A stretch of DNA of 64,000 nt from Arthrobacter sp. Hiyo8 (lineage in GTDB: Bacteria > Actinomycetota > Actinomycetes > Actinomycetales > Micrococcaceae): positions 4,216,001 through 4,280,000 of the forward strand of contig AP014719.1 in assembly GCA_001549895.1 (NCBI GenBank), written 5' to 3'. Shown here piece after piece: positions 24,766 to 34,426 of this stretch. Made by a program: the position numbers and the translations under genes. Under the pieces are notes generated by a model. It did not search any database, was not told where the DNA came from, and saw only the letters and a program-made list of their open reading frames with translations. Positions within the stretch are counted from its first letter, which is position 1, and each line of letters starts with the position of its first letter.

Positions 24766-27043
24766 ATGGCATCTATAAATACAATCGGCATTCTGATCGC
24801 AGCAAAAGACGAAGCCTCTGCCGTTATTGCTAAGACTGCCGCTCAAACCAAAGCTGCCACTGGTGAGGTCAATGCACTCGGTGCCGAATCGAGCAAAACC
24901 GGCGGTCTACTCAGCGGCGGTTTGATTCCGAGCCTTCTCGCTTTCGGCGGTGTCATCGCGGTCTTCTCAGAGGCAGCGCATAAAGCCGGGGACTTCCAGG
25001 CGCAGCTCACCAAGCTTGTCACCAGTGCTGGCGAGAGCGCGAACAACCTAGCCCTGGTCAACAGCGGCATTAAGAGCCTCGCCCTCCAGACTGGAGATAG
25101 CGTCACTGAGCTTGCCGACGCCATGTACAAGGTTGAATCAGGCGGACAACACGGCGCTGCTGGACTGATCGTGCTCAAAGCCGCTGCCCAGGGTGCCAAG
25201 GCTGAAGGTTCAGACCTAACCACGACGGCTGATGCACTCACCAGCGTCCTGGTGGATTACCACCTCAAGGCAGAGGATGCCGCGACAGTTACGTCCAAAC
25301 TCGTAGCTGCGACCGCAGCCGGCAAAATGAGCTTCCAGGACTTAGCTGCCGCCATGCCGGCCATCCTGCCAGTCGCTTCTGCCGCCCACGTATCGCTCAA
25401 CGACATTCTCGGCGACATGGCCTCCATGACCGTTCACGGTATGAGCGCCCAGCAAGCAGCTGAGAACCTGACTGATGTTATCCGCCACATGCAGGCACCA
25501 ACAGCCTTGCAGGGTAAAGAGCTGGCTCTACTCGGCCTGACGACGACGCAGCTCGCCGACGATATGAAGACCCACGGCTTGTCGGGGACGCTCCAGGAGA
25601 TCTCAACCAGAATTCAAAACCTGATGCCTCCGGGATCAGACAAAGTGATCTTGGACCTGAAGACTGCGCTGAACGGATTATCGCCTGCCGTCAAGGAACT
25701 CGGCATGCACCTGTTTGACGGCACGATGAGCGCCAAAGACTACGGCAAGGCTGCCCTGGCGCTTGATCCAATCAGTGCCAAACAAGCAGCATCATTCGCC
25801 ACCCTCGCTGGCTCTATGCACCGCATTGGTGACCAGCAAATGACCGGCGCAAGTGTCATGCAGAACTACGGTCAGGCGCTGAGCAAAGCCACGGGTGATG
25901 CCACTGGACTCAAGGTGGCCCTCATGCTCGCTGGTGAGAACTACGGCGTTACCACCGATGCGATTAAGTCGATCAGCGGCGCGACGGCTGAAGCCGGAAA
26001 CAATGTCAAAGGCTGGGCCGAGATTCAAAGCAACTTCAATACCAAGTGGAGCCAATTCCACCAGTTAATTAGCGTCGGTCTGCTGACTCTCGGACAAAAG
26101 CTGTTACCAGTTCTTACCACGGTAGTGGGATCGATCGTTGATTTCGGCATGAAAATCGAAGCGTCAAAACAAAAGGTCATCGACATGGCCAAGCAAGTGT
26201 CGGCGTTTCTAACACCATCGTTTGAAAATCTCGGAAAGGTCATCGCGACGCAGGTCGCGCCAACCTTAGAACGACTATGGGCGGAAGTTCTCGTTCCGCT
26301 CATTAAGATATTTGGCGGTCTGTTCGTTATAGCCGTTAGGGCAGCTGTCGATGTCTTGGCGGCTCTTCTCACTGTCGTCACCCCGTAATCAACTTCCTTA
26401 TTACAAACAAAGATTTCTTGATTCCGATTATCGGGGGCTTCGTCGCGCTAAGAGCTGCCATGATGCTCCAAGAAGCCTTCAGTGTCCTGCAAACAGGATT
26501 CATGATCCTTTCGAGTAACAGCATCCCTGCATTAATTGCTCAAGTCACCGGTCTGGATGCGCTTATTGCGGCTCCTATAGCTATGCCAGCCATCGCCGTG
26601 GGAGCTGCTCTGGCCGCCATTGCCTTGGTCTACAACGCAGCCATGCAAGCCAGAGATGCCGTCAACGCTGCTTCAGATGCAAAATCACAACTCGCCTCTG
26701 AGGACAGCAAACTCGTTAGCCACTTTGTTGCCGTCTATAAAGACCCAAACAGCGATGCCAACGCCAAAGCGCTAGCTAAGAAATTCCTGCACAACGATGG
26801 GGTTGGCGGCTATGCCCTCGGCACCAACTTCGCCCCTGGCGGCCTCACGATGGTCGGCGAGAACGGTCCGGAGCTGGTCAACCTGCCTACGGGCTCAAAG
26901 GTTCACACCGCGAGGGAAACCCAGCAAGCGATGGGCCAAGGGGGTGGTCCAAATCTAACAATCACCGGCGCCTGCACATCCACAACAACATGGATGAGCG
27001 GAGGTTCTTGGCTAACCTCGGGTGGAAGTTGTCGCTGCGATGA
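24766..27043 (+). CDS. Tape measure protein (frameshifted)
   Basis: The product is about 759 residues: a long helical, Ala-rich protein with several hydrophobic stretches (GLIPSLLAFGGVIAVFSEAA; PIIGGFVALRAAMML; AIAVGAALAAIALVY). The tail-tape-measure domain motifs appear as LALQTGDSVTELADAMYKVE and MSFQDLAAAMPAILPVA. Frames change in a CCCC run near 26,385 and near 26,970, and the last frame ends NNMDERRFLANLGWKLSLR. Its length sets the tail length, roughly 110 nm by the usual 1.5 angstrom per residue. The next gene overlaps its stop (ATGA). Confidence 0.88.
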
Positions 27044-27874
27044 TCGTTTCACTCAACGGCTACGTCTTGAATGATCCGACCAACCCAAACAGTCTCTACT
27101 TAGATGAACCTATCGACGGGCTCGGTCTCCCACCTGTCCGCACCTCAAGTGGCAACTACAGCGGCCGTGACGGCGGCTACGTTGGCTCCCAGTTCTATGG
27201 GATGCGTCTCATAACGCTGACTGGCTTCTTCTTCTCGAGCAGTCCTGCCGCTCTTGAAACGAGCCGTCGAGCCCTTGCCGCGGCTATTGCCACATCGAGC
27301 GTAACGCTCAACATCACAACCAACGGGGGCAACCAGTACCTCATTAACTGCAACATCGACTCGCTGGATATGCCGATCCTGCGCGCTATCAATAAGGCGC
27401 CGTTCAAGATCACCCTTATCGCGACCGATCCGATCATCTATGACAACTCATCCAGCGGCTCTATGAGCGTCACAGTCACCCCAGCGAGGGGCGGCGGCAT
27501 CACTTGGCCGATCACGTGGCCGATTACGTGGGCTGCTGGATCTCAACCAACGACGGTCAACAACACCGGTAATGCAACCATCTATCCGACGATCACGCTG
27601 ACCGACAAGATGACCAACCAACGATCACCAACCAGACGACCGGCCAGTTCTTCACCCTGACAGGCCTCACAACGACTGCCGGTGACGTCCTCAAGATCGA
27701 CATGAAGAACCGCACGGTTCTCCTCAACGGCGGCTCAGTCTTGCCGTTCATGACCAGCACAAGTTCCTGGTGGCGCTGCTTCCTGGCAATAACAGCATCA
27801 ACCTGACCACTAATGACGGCACGGATACGACCGTGGCGACCGTTTCCTGGCGAAGCGGTTACAGGGGCATCTAA
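27040..27874 (+). CDS. Distal tail protein, Dit-like (frameshifted)
   Basis: The protein starts IVSLNGYVLNDPTNPNSLYL and contains GMRLITLTGFFFSSSPAALE and NCNIDSLDMPILRAINKAPF. The last of these is the usual Dit pattern (mild beta domain ending in an expectation of position in native units). Frames change near 27,620 and 27,765; the last part is TVATVSWRSGYRGI. It caps the tail tube and carries the tip proteins. The TAA abuts the ATG of the next gene. Confidence 0.7.
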
Positions 27875-29023
27875 ATGGATTTCGGCGGCTCCCGGCTGTA
27901 CGAGATCGAACTCTGGAGCGCGGGAGGTTCGCGCATTGCTGACATATCCGCGCTCTGTTTCAACCGCTCATACTCGATGCAACGAAACGAAGCGGAGACA
28001 CTGACCTTCAGCCTCAACCTGTTTGCCTTTGAAAACTACTGCCTGAACAACCTAGGCGGCGCAGATCCGCACACGCTCATTGCTCCCTATGTCACCGACG
28101 TCAAAGTAAAACGAGCCGGTCAGTACCTTTTCGGCGCGCAGGTGGTGGACATTAGCTTCGACCTGGCCACAGACATGTCTCGGGCTGGAGAAGGCGGTGG
28201 GGGAGCTCAGGCGACGTCACAGGACTATAAGGTGACGGTTACCTGCACCGGCTACCTCAACTTGTTCAAAGACCGCTATGTTTCCAAGGTCTACACGGCG
28301 ACTGAAGCAACCTCAATCGCGACGGACCTACTGACGACTACCCAAGCGCAGACCAACGGCAGCGTCGGGGTCACTAACGCGGTCAGCCAGTACATCACGG
28401 GGGTCAACCGCGACCGCACCTACCAACGCGACAACGTAAAGCTCAAGATCCAAGAGCTGACCACGCTGATTGACGGCAACTTCGACTTCGCCTTTACATG
28501 GGACAAGAAATTCCAGACGTACAGCAAGATCGGTGCACGGCGGACGGATCTAAAGTTCATCTACGGGGGACCGCTCTCAAACGTGGCCGGCTTCCAGCTT
28601 TCGCGCAGCGGAATCAACCTTTTCAACAAGATCTACGGCATAGGTTCCGGCTACGGAACCGACCAGTTGCTTAGCACTCAAGCGGACGCCACAAGCCAGC
28701 TGAACTACTACATTCGCGAGCAGATCCTGCAGTTCAACTCGGTGGTCATCCAAGCGACGCTTGACCAGAACACGACGACTGCGGTCTCGCTTGCCAAGGA
28801 CATCCTTGAGCTGCCGAAGATCACCATCACGGGCAAGGAACTGAACGCCAGCTTCCTTAGCGTCGGTGACCGCATCCCGCTCCAGGTCAACAGTCACACG
28901 TGGCTTTCCAACATCAACGGCCTGTACCGAATCGAGCAGATGGACGTGACGATCGATGAAAACGACTTCGAGAGCGCCATCACCCTGACCTTTGATAACT
29001 ACGGAGTCAACCAGAGTGAATAG
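27875..29023 (+). CDS. Tail tip (Tal/Gp37-like) protein
   Basis: The intact 382-residue product opens with YEIELWSAGGSRIADISALC and RNEAETLTFSLNLFAFENYC, as in baseplate hub proteins of siphoviruses related to T4 gp27. The C-terminal ITGKELNASFLSVGDRIPLQ, then YRIEQMDVTIDENDFESAIT, is also typical. It follows Dit directly and overlaps the next gene (GTGAATAG). It probably forms the tail-tip hub. Confidence 0.75.
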   Translation: MDFGGSRLYEIELWSAGGSRIADISALCFNRSYSMQRNEAETLTFSLNLFAFENYCLNNLGGADPHTLIAPYVTDVKVKRAGQYLFGAQVVDISFDLATDMSRAGEGGGGAQATSQDYKVTVTCTGYLNLFKDRYVSKVYTATEATSIATDLLTTTQAQTNGSVGVTNAVSQYITGVNRDRTYQRDNVKLKIQELTTLIDGNFDFAFTWDKKFQTYSKIGARRTDLKFIYGGPLSNVAGFQLSRSGINLFNKIYGIGSGYGTDQLLSTQADATSQLNYYIREQILQFNSVVIQATLDQNTTTAVSLAKDILELPKITITGKELNASFLSVGDRIPLQVNSHTWLSNINGLYRIEQMDVTIDENDFESAITLTFDNYGVNQSE

Positions 29024-29496
29024 TCGGCTTGACCAAGACCAGGACAACGCCGCGCTCACTGAGATCAAGAACCTTCAGAGCGATTTTGCTGAATTGAAGT
29101 CGAGACAGAGCATCGGGCGGGCACTGGTGAAGCGGACATACGTCGTCCAGACTGCAAATGCCTTTGACCTAAGCGCCTACAGCATTCCAGCCAACACCTT
29201 GCACTCGTTCGTCATAACGGTTACCGGCGATGGGTCGCAGCCCAGCCTTATGGCATCCAGTACAGCCAGGTCTATAACGGCGGGACGGACGCCGGCCATC
29301 GGCTATCGGACTACCAGCAGCTTGACGCAACAGGCACCTATTACTCCTGGCTACCATCGCCGCCGTCGCCACTAGCTGGGCGAACAAGATGAGCTGGACG
29401 ATTGCGGTGCAAGCCGGGTCTTCGAGTGCCTCTGTCTACATCAAGATTCGAACGATGATGACGTGTAAAGGGGTAAGCCTAAGCCTGAGCTACTAG
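29016..29496 (+). CDS. Small tail-tip protein, paralogue 1 (frameshifted)
   Basis: A GTG start overlaps the previous stop. The N-terminal 45 residues form a coiled coil (DQDNAALTEIKNLQSDFAEL). A beta-rich C-terminal domain follows (TYVVQTANAFDLSAYSIPAN), then after frame changes near 29,240 and 29,350 SWTIAVQAGSSSASVYIKIR. The architecture is shared with the next two genes. It could be a receptor-binding or adhesin subunit. Confidence 0.6.
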
Positions 29497-29503
29497 GGAA
29501 CCT

Positions 29504-29971
29504 ATGACTAGCCGTATCAACCAACAAACTGAAAACACTTTCATCGCTCAGGTCAATGAGCTTGATGCTGGTATCCGGGAACTGAAGACCGGCGTCCAGT
29601 TCACCGAAGCAAAACTGTATGAGTACTCCAGCGGCAACGCCTATGACCTGACCGGCTCGCTTGGTGCATCGGCGGGCAGCAACCAGGTTCTCGCCCTACT
29701 ACTAGTGACGGCGACATCGGTGGACGCCTCCAGCTTCCTATCGGCCTTTACCCCGGAGCTGTGGATACCCAATACGAGTACCTCGTACCATGACACCCTG
29801 GTGAGCAATTACCAGATCACCTACAACAAGATCATTACCGACGACATCACTAAAACTCAGTACTGGTATCAGATCAGTGCGCGGAATGCCGTCAGCGCCA
29901 GCATATTTTACTTTAAGGCTCACATTTACGCGACGGTCCCGGTCAGCGTTGCCTACGCGAGGCTGATATGA
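29504..29971 (+). CDS. Small tail-tip protein, paralogue 2
   Basis: The intact 155-residue product has the same plan: N-terminal coiled coil (TFIAQVNELDAGIRELKTGV) and beta domain (YDLTGSLGASAGSNQVLALL; SASIFYFKAHIYATVPVSVA). It overlaps the next start as ATGA. Three such genes in tandem suggest duplication and divergence at the host-contact end of the tail. Confidence 0.6.
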   Translation: MTSRINQQTENTFIAQVNELDAGIRELKTGVQFTEAKLYEYSSGNAYDLTGSLGASAGSNQVLALLLVTATSVDASSFLSAFTPELWIPNTSTSYHDTLVSNYQITYNKIITDDITKTQYWYQISARNAVSASIFYFKAHIYATVPVSVAYARLI

Positions 29972-30406
29972 ACCACCTAGAGCGCCAACCCACAATGGCG
30001 TTGAGGAGAAGCTGGCCTACCTGCGCACCACATTGAACGATATGCGTCAGGATCAAACCTTTGGCGCCAGTGACGTGCGCACGTACGTGATCTACAACCA
30101 AACATCGAACATCGATATCACGTTGACCAGTCTTACCACCACAACGCCGCAGTGTATCGAGATAACCCTGACTCCCAATACGCTGGCCAGCAATCCCGTC
30201 ATCGCCTACGATTTCTCCTTCAACCTATTCGGCCATCCGGTGCGGTCACGAGCTATCGATTTGATCCATTGCCGCCAGTCGGCGGTGTGCAAAAGTTTCG
30301 TCTGTACCTTATAGCTGTCGGCTCAACAACGTCTTCGCTTGGCGTCGGCGTTTCGTTTTGGACAATCTCACCGGCTACGTACACCGTGGCACAGGTCACG
30401 CCGTAA
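29968..30406 (+). CDS. Small tail-tip protein, paralogue 3 (frameshifted)
   Basis: ATG 29968 is followed after a frame change at about 29,995 by NGVEEKLAYLRTTLNDMRQD and a beta domain (TYVIYNQTSNIDITLTSLTT). After a second change near 30,240 it continues as VQKFRLYLIAVGSTTSSLG and ends at 30406. The plan matches the two preceding genes. Confidence 0.55.
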
Positions 30407-30433
30407 ATAGGGTAGGCAAAAGACGGTCATTGT

Positions 30434-30463
30434 TTTACATTAAGGACAGAAACATAAATAGAG
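30434..30463 (+). promoter_or_regulatory. Late-type promoter element before the tail-fibre gene
   Basis: TTTACATTAAGGACAGAAAC followed by ATAAATAGAG; the TTG start is at 30473. It matches the protease-gene element in 18 of 19 leading bases and the portal element in TTAC, ACAGAA and ATAAATAG. This is the clearest copy. Confidence 0.55.
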
Positions 30464-30472
30464 AACATTACC

Positions 30473-31734
30473 TTGTCGAAACTCGTAGCAAATTACACCG
30501 CCAATGGCAGCAGTACCTCGGATGAATACGGAACTTTCGTAACTTTTAACCGCTTCTTTCAAGGCGACGTAATTGAAGGCTTCGCGGTAGTTGCCAACTC
30601 GTCGCCAAACATGACTGTCTATGTGCAGCCTGGCAGTGGCCGAATCACCACGGGCACGTATCCAAGCTCTTACGGCTACCTCATCAGCCACGACACGGGT
30701 AGCCAGGGCGAGGCAGTCACCATCGCGACAGCCGCTGCCTCAGCTCGTATCGACTATGTCCTTGCTTACATCGATAAGGCGGTGGCGGGCTCTACCTCTG
30801 GTGCCAACGTCAACAACACCAACAACGTCCTGAAGTTCGCATCGGTTGCCGGTACTCCTTCAGGCTCGCCAGTTGTCCCGACGCTTAGCCAGATTCAGAC
30901 AGCCATTGGGGCCGCCAACCCGTACATCATCCTGGCGCAAGTTGCTGTGGGCGCAAGCGTCAGCACGATCACCAATCCAAACATCACTGACAAGCGCGTC
31001 TTTGCTGCTTCTCGAAATGCACTCGCGCTTGGAGCTGCAAGCTACGTAGACAACGGCCTGGTGTGGTCATCCGTATCGGGACTCAACGGCACAATGACTG
31101 CGGGACTTGCTTACGTCAACATCAGCGGCGTCATGTTGGCGGTCAACCTTGCCGCTATCGCAAGCCGAGCATTCACCGCGAGCAAAGACACCTATGTCGC
31201 AGTGGATGTTTACGGCAACGTGACCTACAACGAGGTAGCTAACGGGCCGCACAGCCAGCTTTGCCTGTCAACGCAGTATGGCTCTCACAGGTAATTACAA
31301 GTGGTAGCGCCATCACAAGCGTTCGCAATGGCATCGCCGCGTCATGGATAAATTACGCCCCAACGTGGACATCGACAGGAACGTGGCCAACCTTAGGGAA
31401 TGGAACCATCAAGGGAAGATACATCCAGGTCGGAAAGACGATTACGGCTACAGTCACCATCACGACAGGTTCAACCACGACGTATGGCAGTGGTGAGTAT
31501 ACATTTTTGCTGCCAGTAGTGACAGCAACGCAGAGCGTTATGTATATAGGCTCGGCATGGGGTTTTAGGTCCGGCGTGAGCTATCTAGGTGGTTCTGCAA
31601 AAGCTAATGCTGGGGCTTCCGTCTGCCAGATATACAACTCGGCCGCTTCCGGTGCCTCATGGGGTCCAACCAACCCTGTCACATGGGCGTCCGGAGACAA
31701 TATTTGCTTCACGATAACCTACGAGGCTGCTTAG
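30473..31734 (+). CDS. Tail fibre/receptor-binding protein (frameshifted)
   Basis: A TTG start is the only fitting one. The N-terminal half (TFVTFNRFFQGDVIEGFAVV; MTVYVQPGSGRITTGTYPSS) resembles baseplate-attachment domains of siphovirus fibres. A frame change near 31,250 leads to a Ser/Thr/Gly-rich beta C-terminal domain (WTSTGTWPTLGNGTIKGRYI). About 420 residues in all. It ends the tail module and begins after its own promoter-like element, so its expression may be separately timed. Confidence 0.65.
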
Positions 31735-31736
31735 CA

Positions 31737-32063
31737 ATGGATAGCACGCAGCACAACCAGGTAGACAAAAACGACATCAAGATCGCTTTGCTTGAGAACA
31801 ACGCCGTCATCTTTGAACGCATGGATAAGGCGATTCATGAGAACGGCGCGAGTATCACCAAGGCTGTTGAGAAGAAAACCGACAGTTTCATCACCGAGAT
31901 CACCAACCTCGCCAAAGTGCAGGGTGAACACTCAATCGAGATCGCCGCCCTCAACTCGCGGTACGACAAGATCTGGTCGAAGGTGGCCACCGCGTTAGCC
32001 ATATCAAATGTAATCGTCGGCGGCATTGTCTACCTTGTTGTAGGCGGCCACGTAGGCAAGTAG
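31737..32063 (+). CDS. Coiled-coil membrane protein, XhlA-like lysis accessory
   Basis: The 108-residue product has an N-terminal coiled coil (IKIALLENNAVIFERMDKAI), a long helix and one C-terminal membrane segment (VATALAISNVIVGGIVYLVV). This plan and the place just before the endolysin fit haemolysin XhlA-like proteins that assist holins in lysis. It could equally be a spanin-like or holin subunit. Confidence 0.55.
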   Translation: MDSTQHNQVDKNDIKIALLENNAVIFERMDKAIHENGASITKAVEKKTDSFITEITNLAKVQGEHSIEIAALNSRYDKIWSKVATALAISNVIVGGIVYLVVGGHVGK

Positions 32064-32067
32064 CGGC

Positions 32068-33082
32068 ATGGCAAAGACTCTGGACCAGTTCTACAACGAC
32101 ACCATAGGCAAGGCGTGGCCAACTACCAGGGTGGCTACCAAGGCGAGTGCGTTAGTTTGGTTTCGCAGTATTTGGCCCAGTGTTTCGATATGCAACCAGG
32201 CGCCTGGGCAACGCGGTGGATTACTGGACGAACCCGAACCCAGCAATTCCTGTGGCATTTGACCGCTTACCGGCCGGGACTACGGCACAAGATGGCGACA
32301 TTCTTGTTTGGGGTGATGACGTCGGCAACTGGACTGGCCCATATGGTCACATCGCTATCTGGTACCACGGCAAGATTTATGACCAGAATTTTGCTGGTAG
32401 GCGGACAGCTGGACTCGATGCCTTCTTTTCGCAAGGCTACCTTGGCAAGTGGCGACCAAAGATCAAAACGATAGCAACCCAACCATCACAAGGAGGTGAT
32501 ACAGACATGATTACAAACGCAGGACTAAACGCTATCTACTGGGCTTATCTCGGTCGAGAACCTGACCAGGGGGCCATTGACCACTACGTAGGTCACTACA
32601 CGGTCGACTTCGTTGCCGACGACATCCTGGCTTCCGAAGAACGCCAGCAATATATGGCTGGCCGTGTGACAGTGGCTCAACAGCAAGCCCAGACAGCAGC
32701 CGACTTGGCAGCGGCTAAGACTCAACTCGCGACTGAACAGTCTAAGAGCGTCGGGCTGGTCAAGAACGTCGCTGACCTCACGGCTCAACTTTCCGCCGCT
32801 AATGAAGACGTCAAGCAGGCTGAAAGCATTGCTAGCGATGACGCGGGAAAGATCCACGACCTCACTGTCAAACTCGACGCTGCCAACAAAGCTGTTGCAG
32901 CAGCAAACGCCACCATTCAGCAACTTGAAGCGGCTGACAAGCCAGTACCGACAAAACCAACCGGAACGGTCGTACCTCCTACATCACAAGCAACGAATCC
33001 TCCTTTAACTCCACCAAAAACATCAACATGGCTCACAACAGTTGTGGATTGGCTTGTCAGCGCACTTAGAAGGAACGGGTGA
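32068..33082 (+). CDS. CHAP-domain endolysin (frameshifted)
   Basis: Joined frames give YQGECVSLVSQYLAQCF with the catalytic Cys, GNAVDYWTNPNPAIP, GDILVWGDDVGNWTGPYGHI with the catalytic His, and YLGKWRPK. Frames change near 32,112 and 32,205. The C-terminal half has a segment GREPDQGAIDHYVGHYTVDF typical of wall-associated repeats, a coiled coil, and a Pro/Thr-rich tail. It should cut peptide bonds of host peptidoglycan at lysis. The next gene overlaps its stop. Confidence 0.8.
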
Positions 33083-33699
33083 TGGTTGACGATGAACGCA
33101 TATTGGAACTCGCGCGTTTCACCCCGGAAGGCAAGCTAACGCCTGGCTTTGGTAGCCACTACGTATTCCTTGTCGGTCGGGACGATGTACACGGCATTTT
33201 GCGGCATCTGATCCAACGCGAGCAGTTTGAATTCGACTTCAACCAGTACGGGTACGCAGACGATGAGATCAACGCCGACATCATGAAGCTCGTCCAAAAC
33301 CCAGAGGTTGTGGTGCAGGGGACACTTGACCGCTCTCAGGCTGGCGGTGTCCACGAACGCAATCTTCTCGCCATGGATGAAGCTCGAGATCCAGAGGGAT
33401 TTAGCAATTCGATTGCAATTGGCCAGTCGGCAACACACCAGATAAGTCACACAAAGGCCGGGGTGCTGGTTGGCCAGGGTATTGCCTTTGAGGGCTCGAC
33501 CAACTGGAGCGTGTCGGGGGAAGGGGCTGGCATCAGCCTGAAGCTCGGCGCACAGCCAAAGGGCTGGAAAGCGCAGAACAACACCTTGGTGGTCACAACA
33601 AACCCTGTCGTCATCGGGCGTCTGCGTACGCAGCTAGCGATTGAGCATCGCATCGCCCTGGCGCAGGAACAACAACGTAAAGCAAAGGAGCAACTATGA
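33082..33699 (+). CDS. Phospholipase-D-like protein with one HKD motif
   Basis: The motif SHTKAGVLVGQGIAFEGSTN keeps His, Lys and the downstream GSTN of the HKD signature, though the usual Asp is replaced by Val. The N-terminal 90 residues are helical. Members of the PLD superfamily act on phospholipids or DNA, and a single-motif protein needs to dimerise. It lies between endolysin and holin, overlapping both, so a membrane-directed lysis role is plausible. A nuclease role is the alternative. Confidence 0.6.
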   Translation: MVDDERILELARFTPEGKLTPGFGSHYVFLVGRDDVHGILRHLIQREQFEFDFNQYGYADDEINADIMKLVQNPEVVVQGTLDRSQAGGVHERNLLAMDEARDPEGFSNSIAIGQSATHQISHTKAGVLVGQGIAFEGSTNWSVSGEGAGISLKLGAQPKGWKAQNNTLVVTTNPVVIGRLRTQLAIEHRIALAQEQQRKAKEQL

Positions 33700-33887
33700 A
33701 AAACACAATCAAATCATTCTGGACAGACGTACCGTTCTGGGTCGGCGTCATCCTAGTCATCACGAACGCGTTGGTTGACTCGGGCTACATATCACTGCCA
33801 GACACCACAGCCACGTTCATCAATGCCATCCTCGCCGCGTTTGGACTTGGCGTCTTGCACATCCGCCAGCAACGCAGCCTGAAATAG
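33696..33887 (+). CDS. Putative holin (63 aa)
   Basis: Two membrane helices (VPFWVGVILVITNALVDSGY and ATFINAILAAFGLGVLHI) are joined by a short polar loop, and the tail is basic (RQQRSLK). Size, topology and place at the end of the lysis cassette fit a class II holin. The start overlaps the preceding stop (ATGA). Confidence 0.75.
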   Translation: MKNTIKSFWTDVPFWVGVILVITNALVDSGYISLPDTTATFINAILAAFGLGVLHIRQQRSLK

Positions 33888-33961
33888 TGGCTAATTGGCT
33901 GCTATCATCGTTTCTCAGCGTTCGTACATGAAAACCTGATACAACAGTCGTCCAAAAAATG

Positions 33962-33993
33962 AAGCCACCTAGAAGCGCGCTAGGTGGCTTTTG
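33962..33993 (+). terminator. Terminator ending the structural/lysis transcript
   Basis: AAGCCACCTAG/CTAGGTGGCTT stem with loop AAGCGCG and a short T run. Confidence 0.8.
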
Positions 33994-34011
33994 AATTGAG
34001 TGACTGTTCTG

Positions 34012-34017
34012 TACTGT
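34012..34017 (+). promoter_or_regulatory. Leaderless -10 box for lsr2
   Basis: TACTGT, then TGTCAT, then ATG 34024. Same six-base geometry as the restriction-modification genes. Confidence 0.55.
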
Positions 34018-34023
34018 TGTCAT

Positions 34024-34365
34024 ATGGCAAAGCAGACGTATACCCGCGTTATTGATGATCTCACCAACGAAGTCCTTGAAGAAGGCCAGGGTGAAACGCT
34101 CACTTTCGGTTTCCAAGGTAAGTCCTACAGCATCGACCTTGGGCAGAAGAACGCTGATGAGTTCCGCAAGCTGATGCAGAAGTACACATCCGTTGCTACC
34201 CAAGAAGTCTCGCGTCTTCCGCGCGCTGCTTCTTCCTCCGCTAAGAGCGACAAACAAGAACTCAAAAAGATCAGGGAGTGGGCTGCTTCGCAGGGAATTG
34301 AAGTGAACGCCCGTGGACGTATCGCAAAGTCCGTTGAGGATGCTTACCACGAATCGGTCGGTTAG
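34024..34365 (+). CDS. lsr2: Lsr2-type nucleoid-associated protein
   Basis: The 113-residue product has the Lsr2 plan. The N-terminal dimerisation domain includes GETLTFGFQGKSYSIDLGQK, followed by NADEFRKLMQKYTSVA. A flexible linker leads to the C-terminal DNA-binding domain ELKKIREWAASQGIEVNARG and RIAKSVEDAYHESVG. The residues GIEVNARGRI replace the usual HNVSTRGRI, keeping the RGR AT-hook-like core. Lsr2 silences AT-rich foreign DNA in actinobacteria. Encoded by the phage, it could silence its own lower-GC genes in the lysogen or interfere with the host protein. Confidence 0.85.
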   Translation: MAKQTYTRVIDDLTNEVLEEGQGETLTFGFQGKSYSIDLGQKNADEFRKLMQKYTSVATQEVSRLPRAASSSAKSDKQELKKIREWAASQGIEVNARGRIAKSVEDAYHESVG

Positions 34366-34378
34366 AGGTCCATTCCAC

Positions 34379-34414
34379 AAAAAGGTCCCCACCATTGCCG
34401 GTGGGGACCTTTTT
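34379..34414. terminator. Bidirectional terminator between lsr2 and the coupling ATPase
   Basis: AAAAAGGTCCCCACC paired with GGTGGGGACCTTTTT around a six-base loop. Both strands end in T runs, serving the two convergent genes. Confidence 0.9.
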
Positions 34415-34426
34415 GTTGGCTTTTCG

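Noticed and set aside
12945..30463. T4-like late sigma factor reading the ATAAATA elements
   Set aside because: Only the core looks alike; no gp55-like sigma gene is visible and the leading ACAGAA part has no T4 counterpart.
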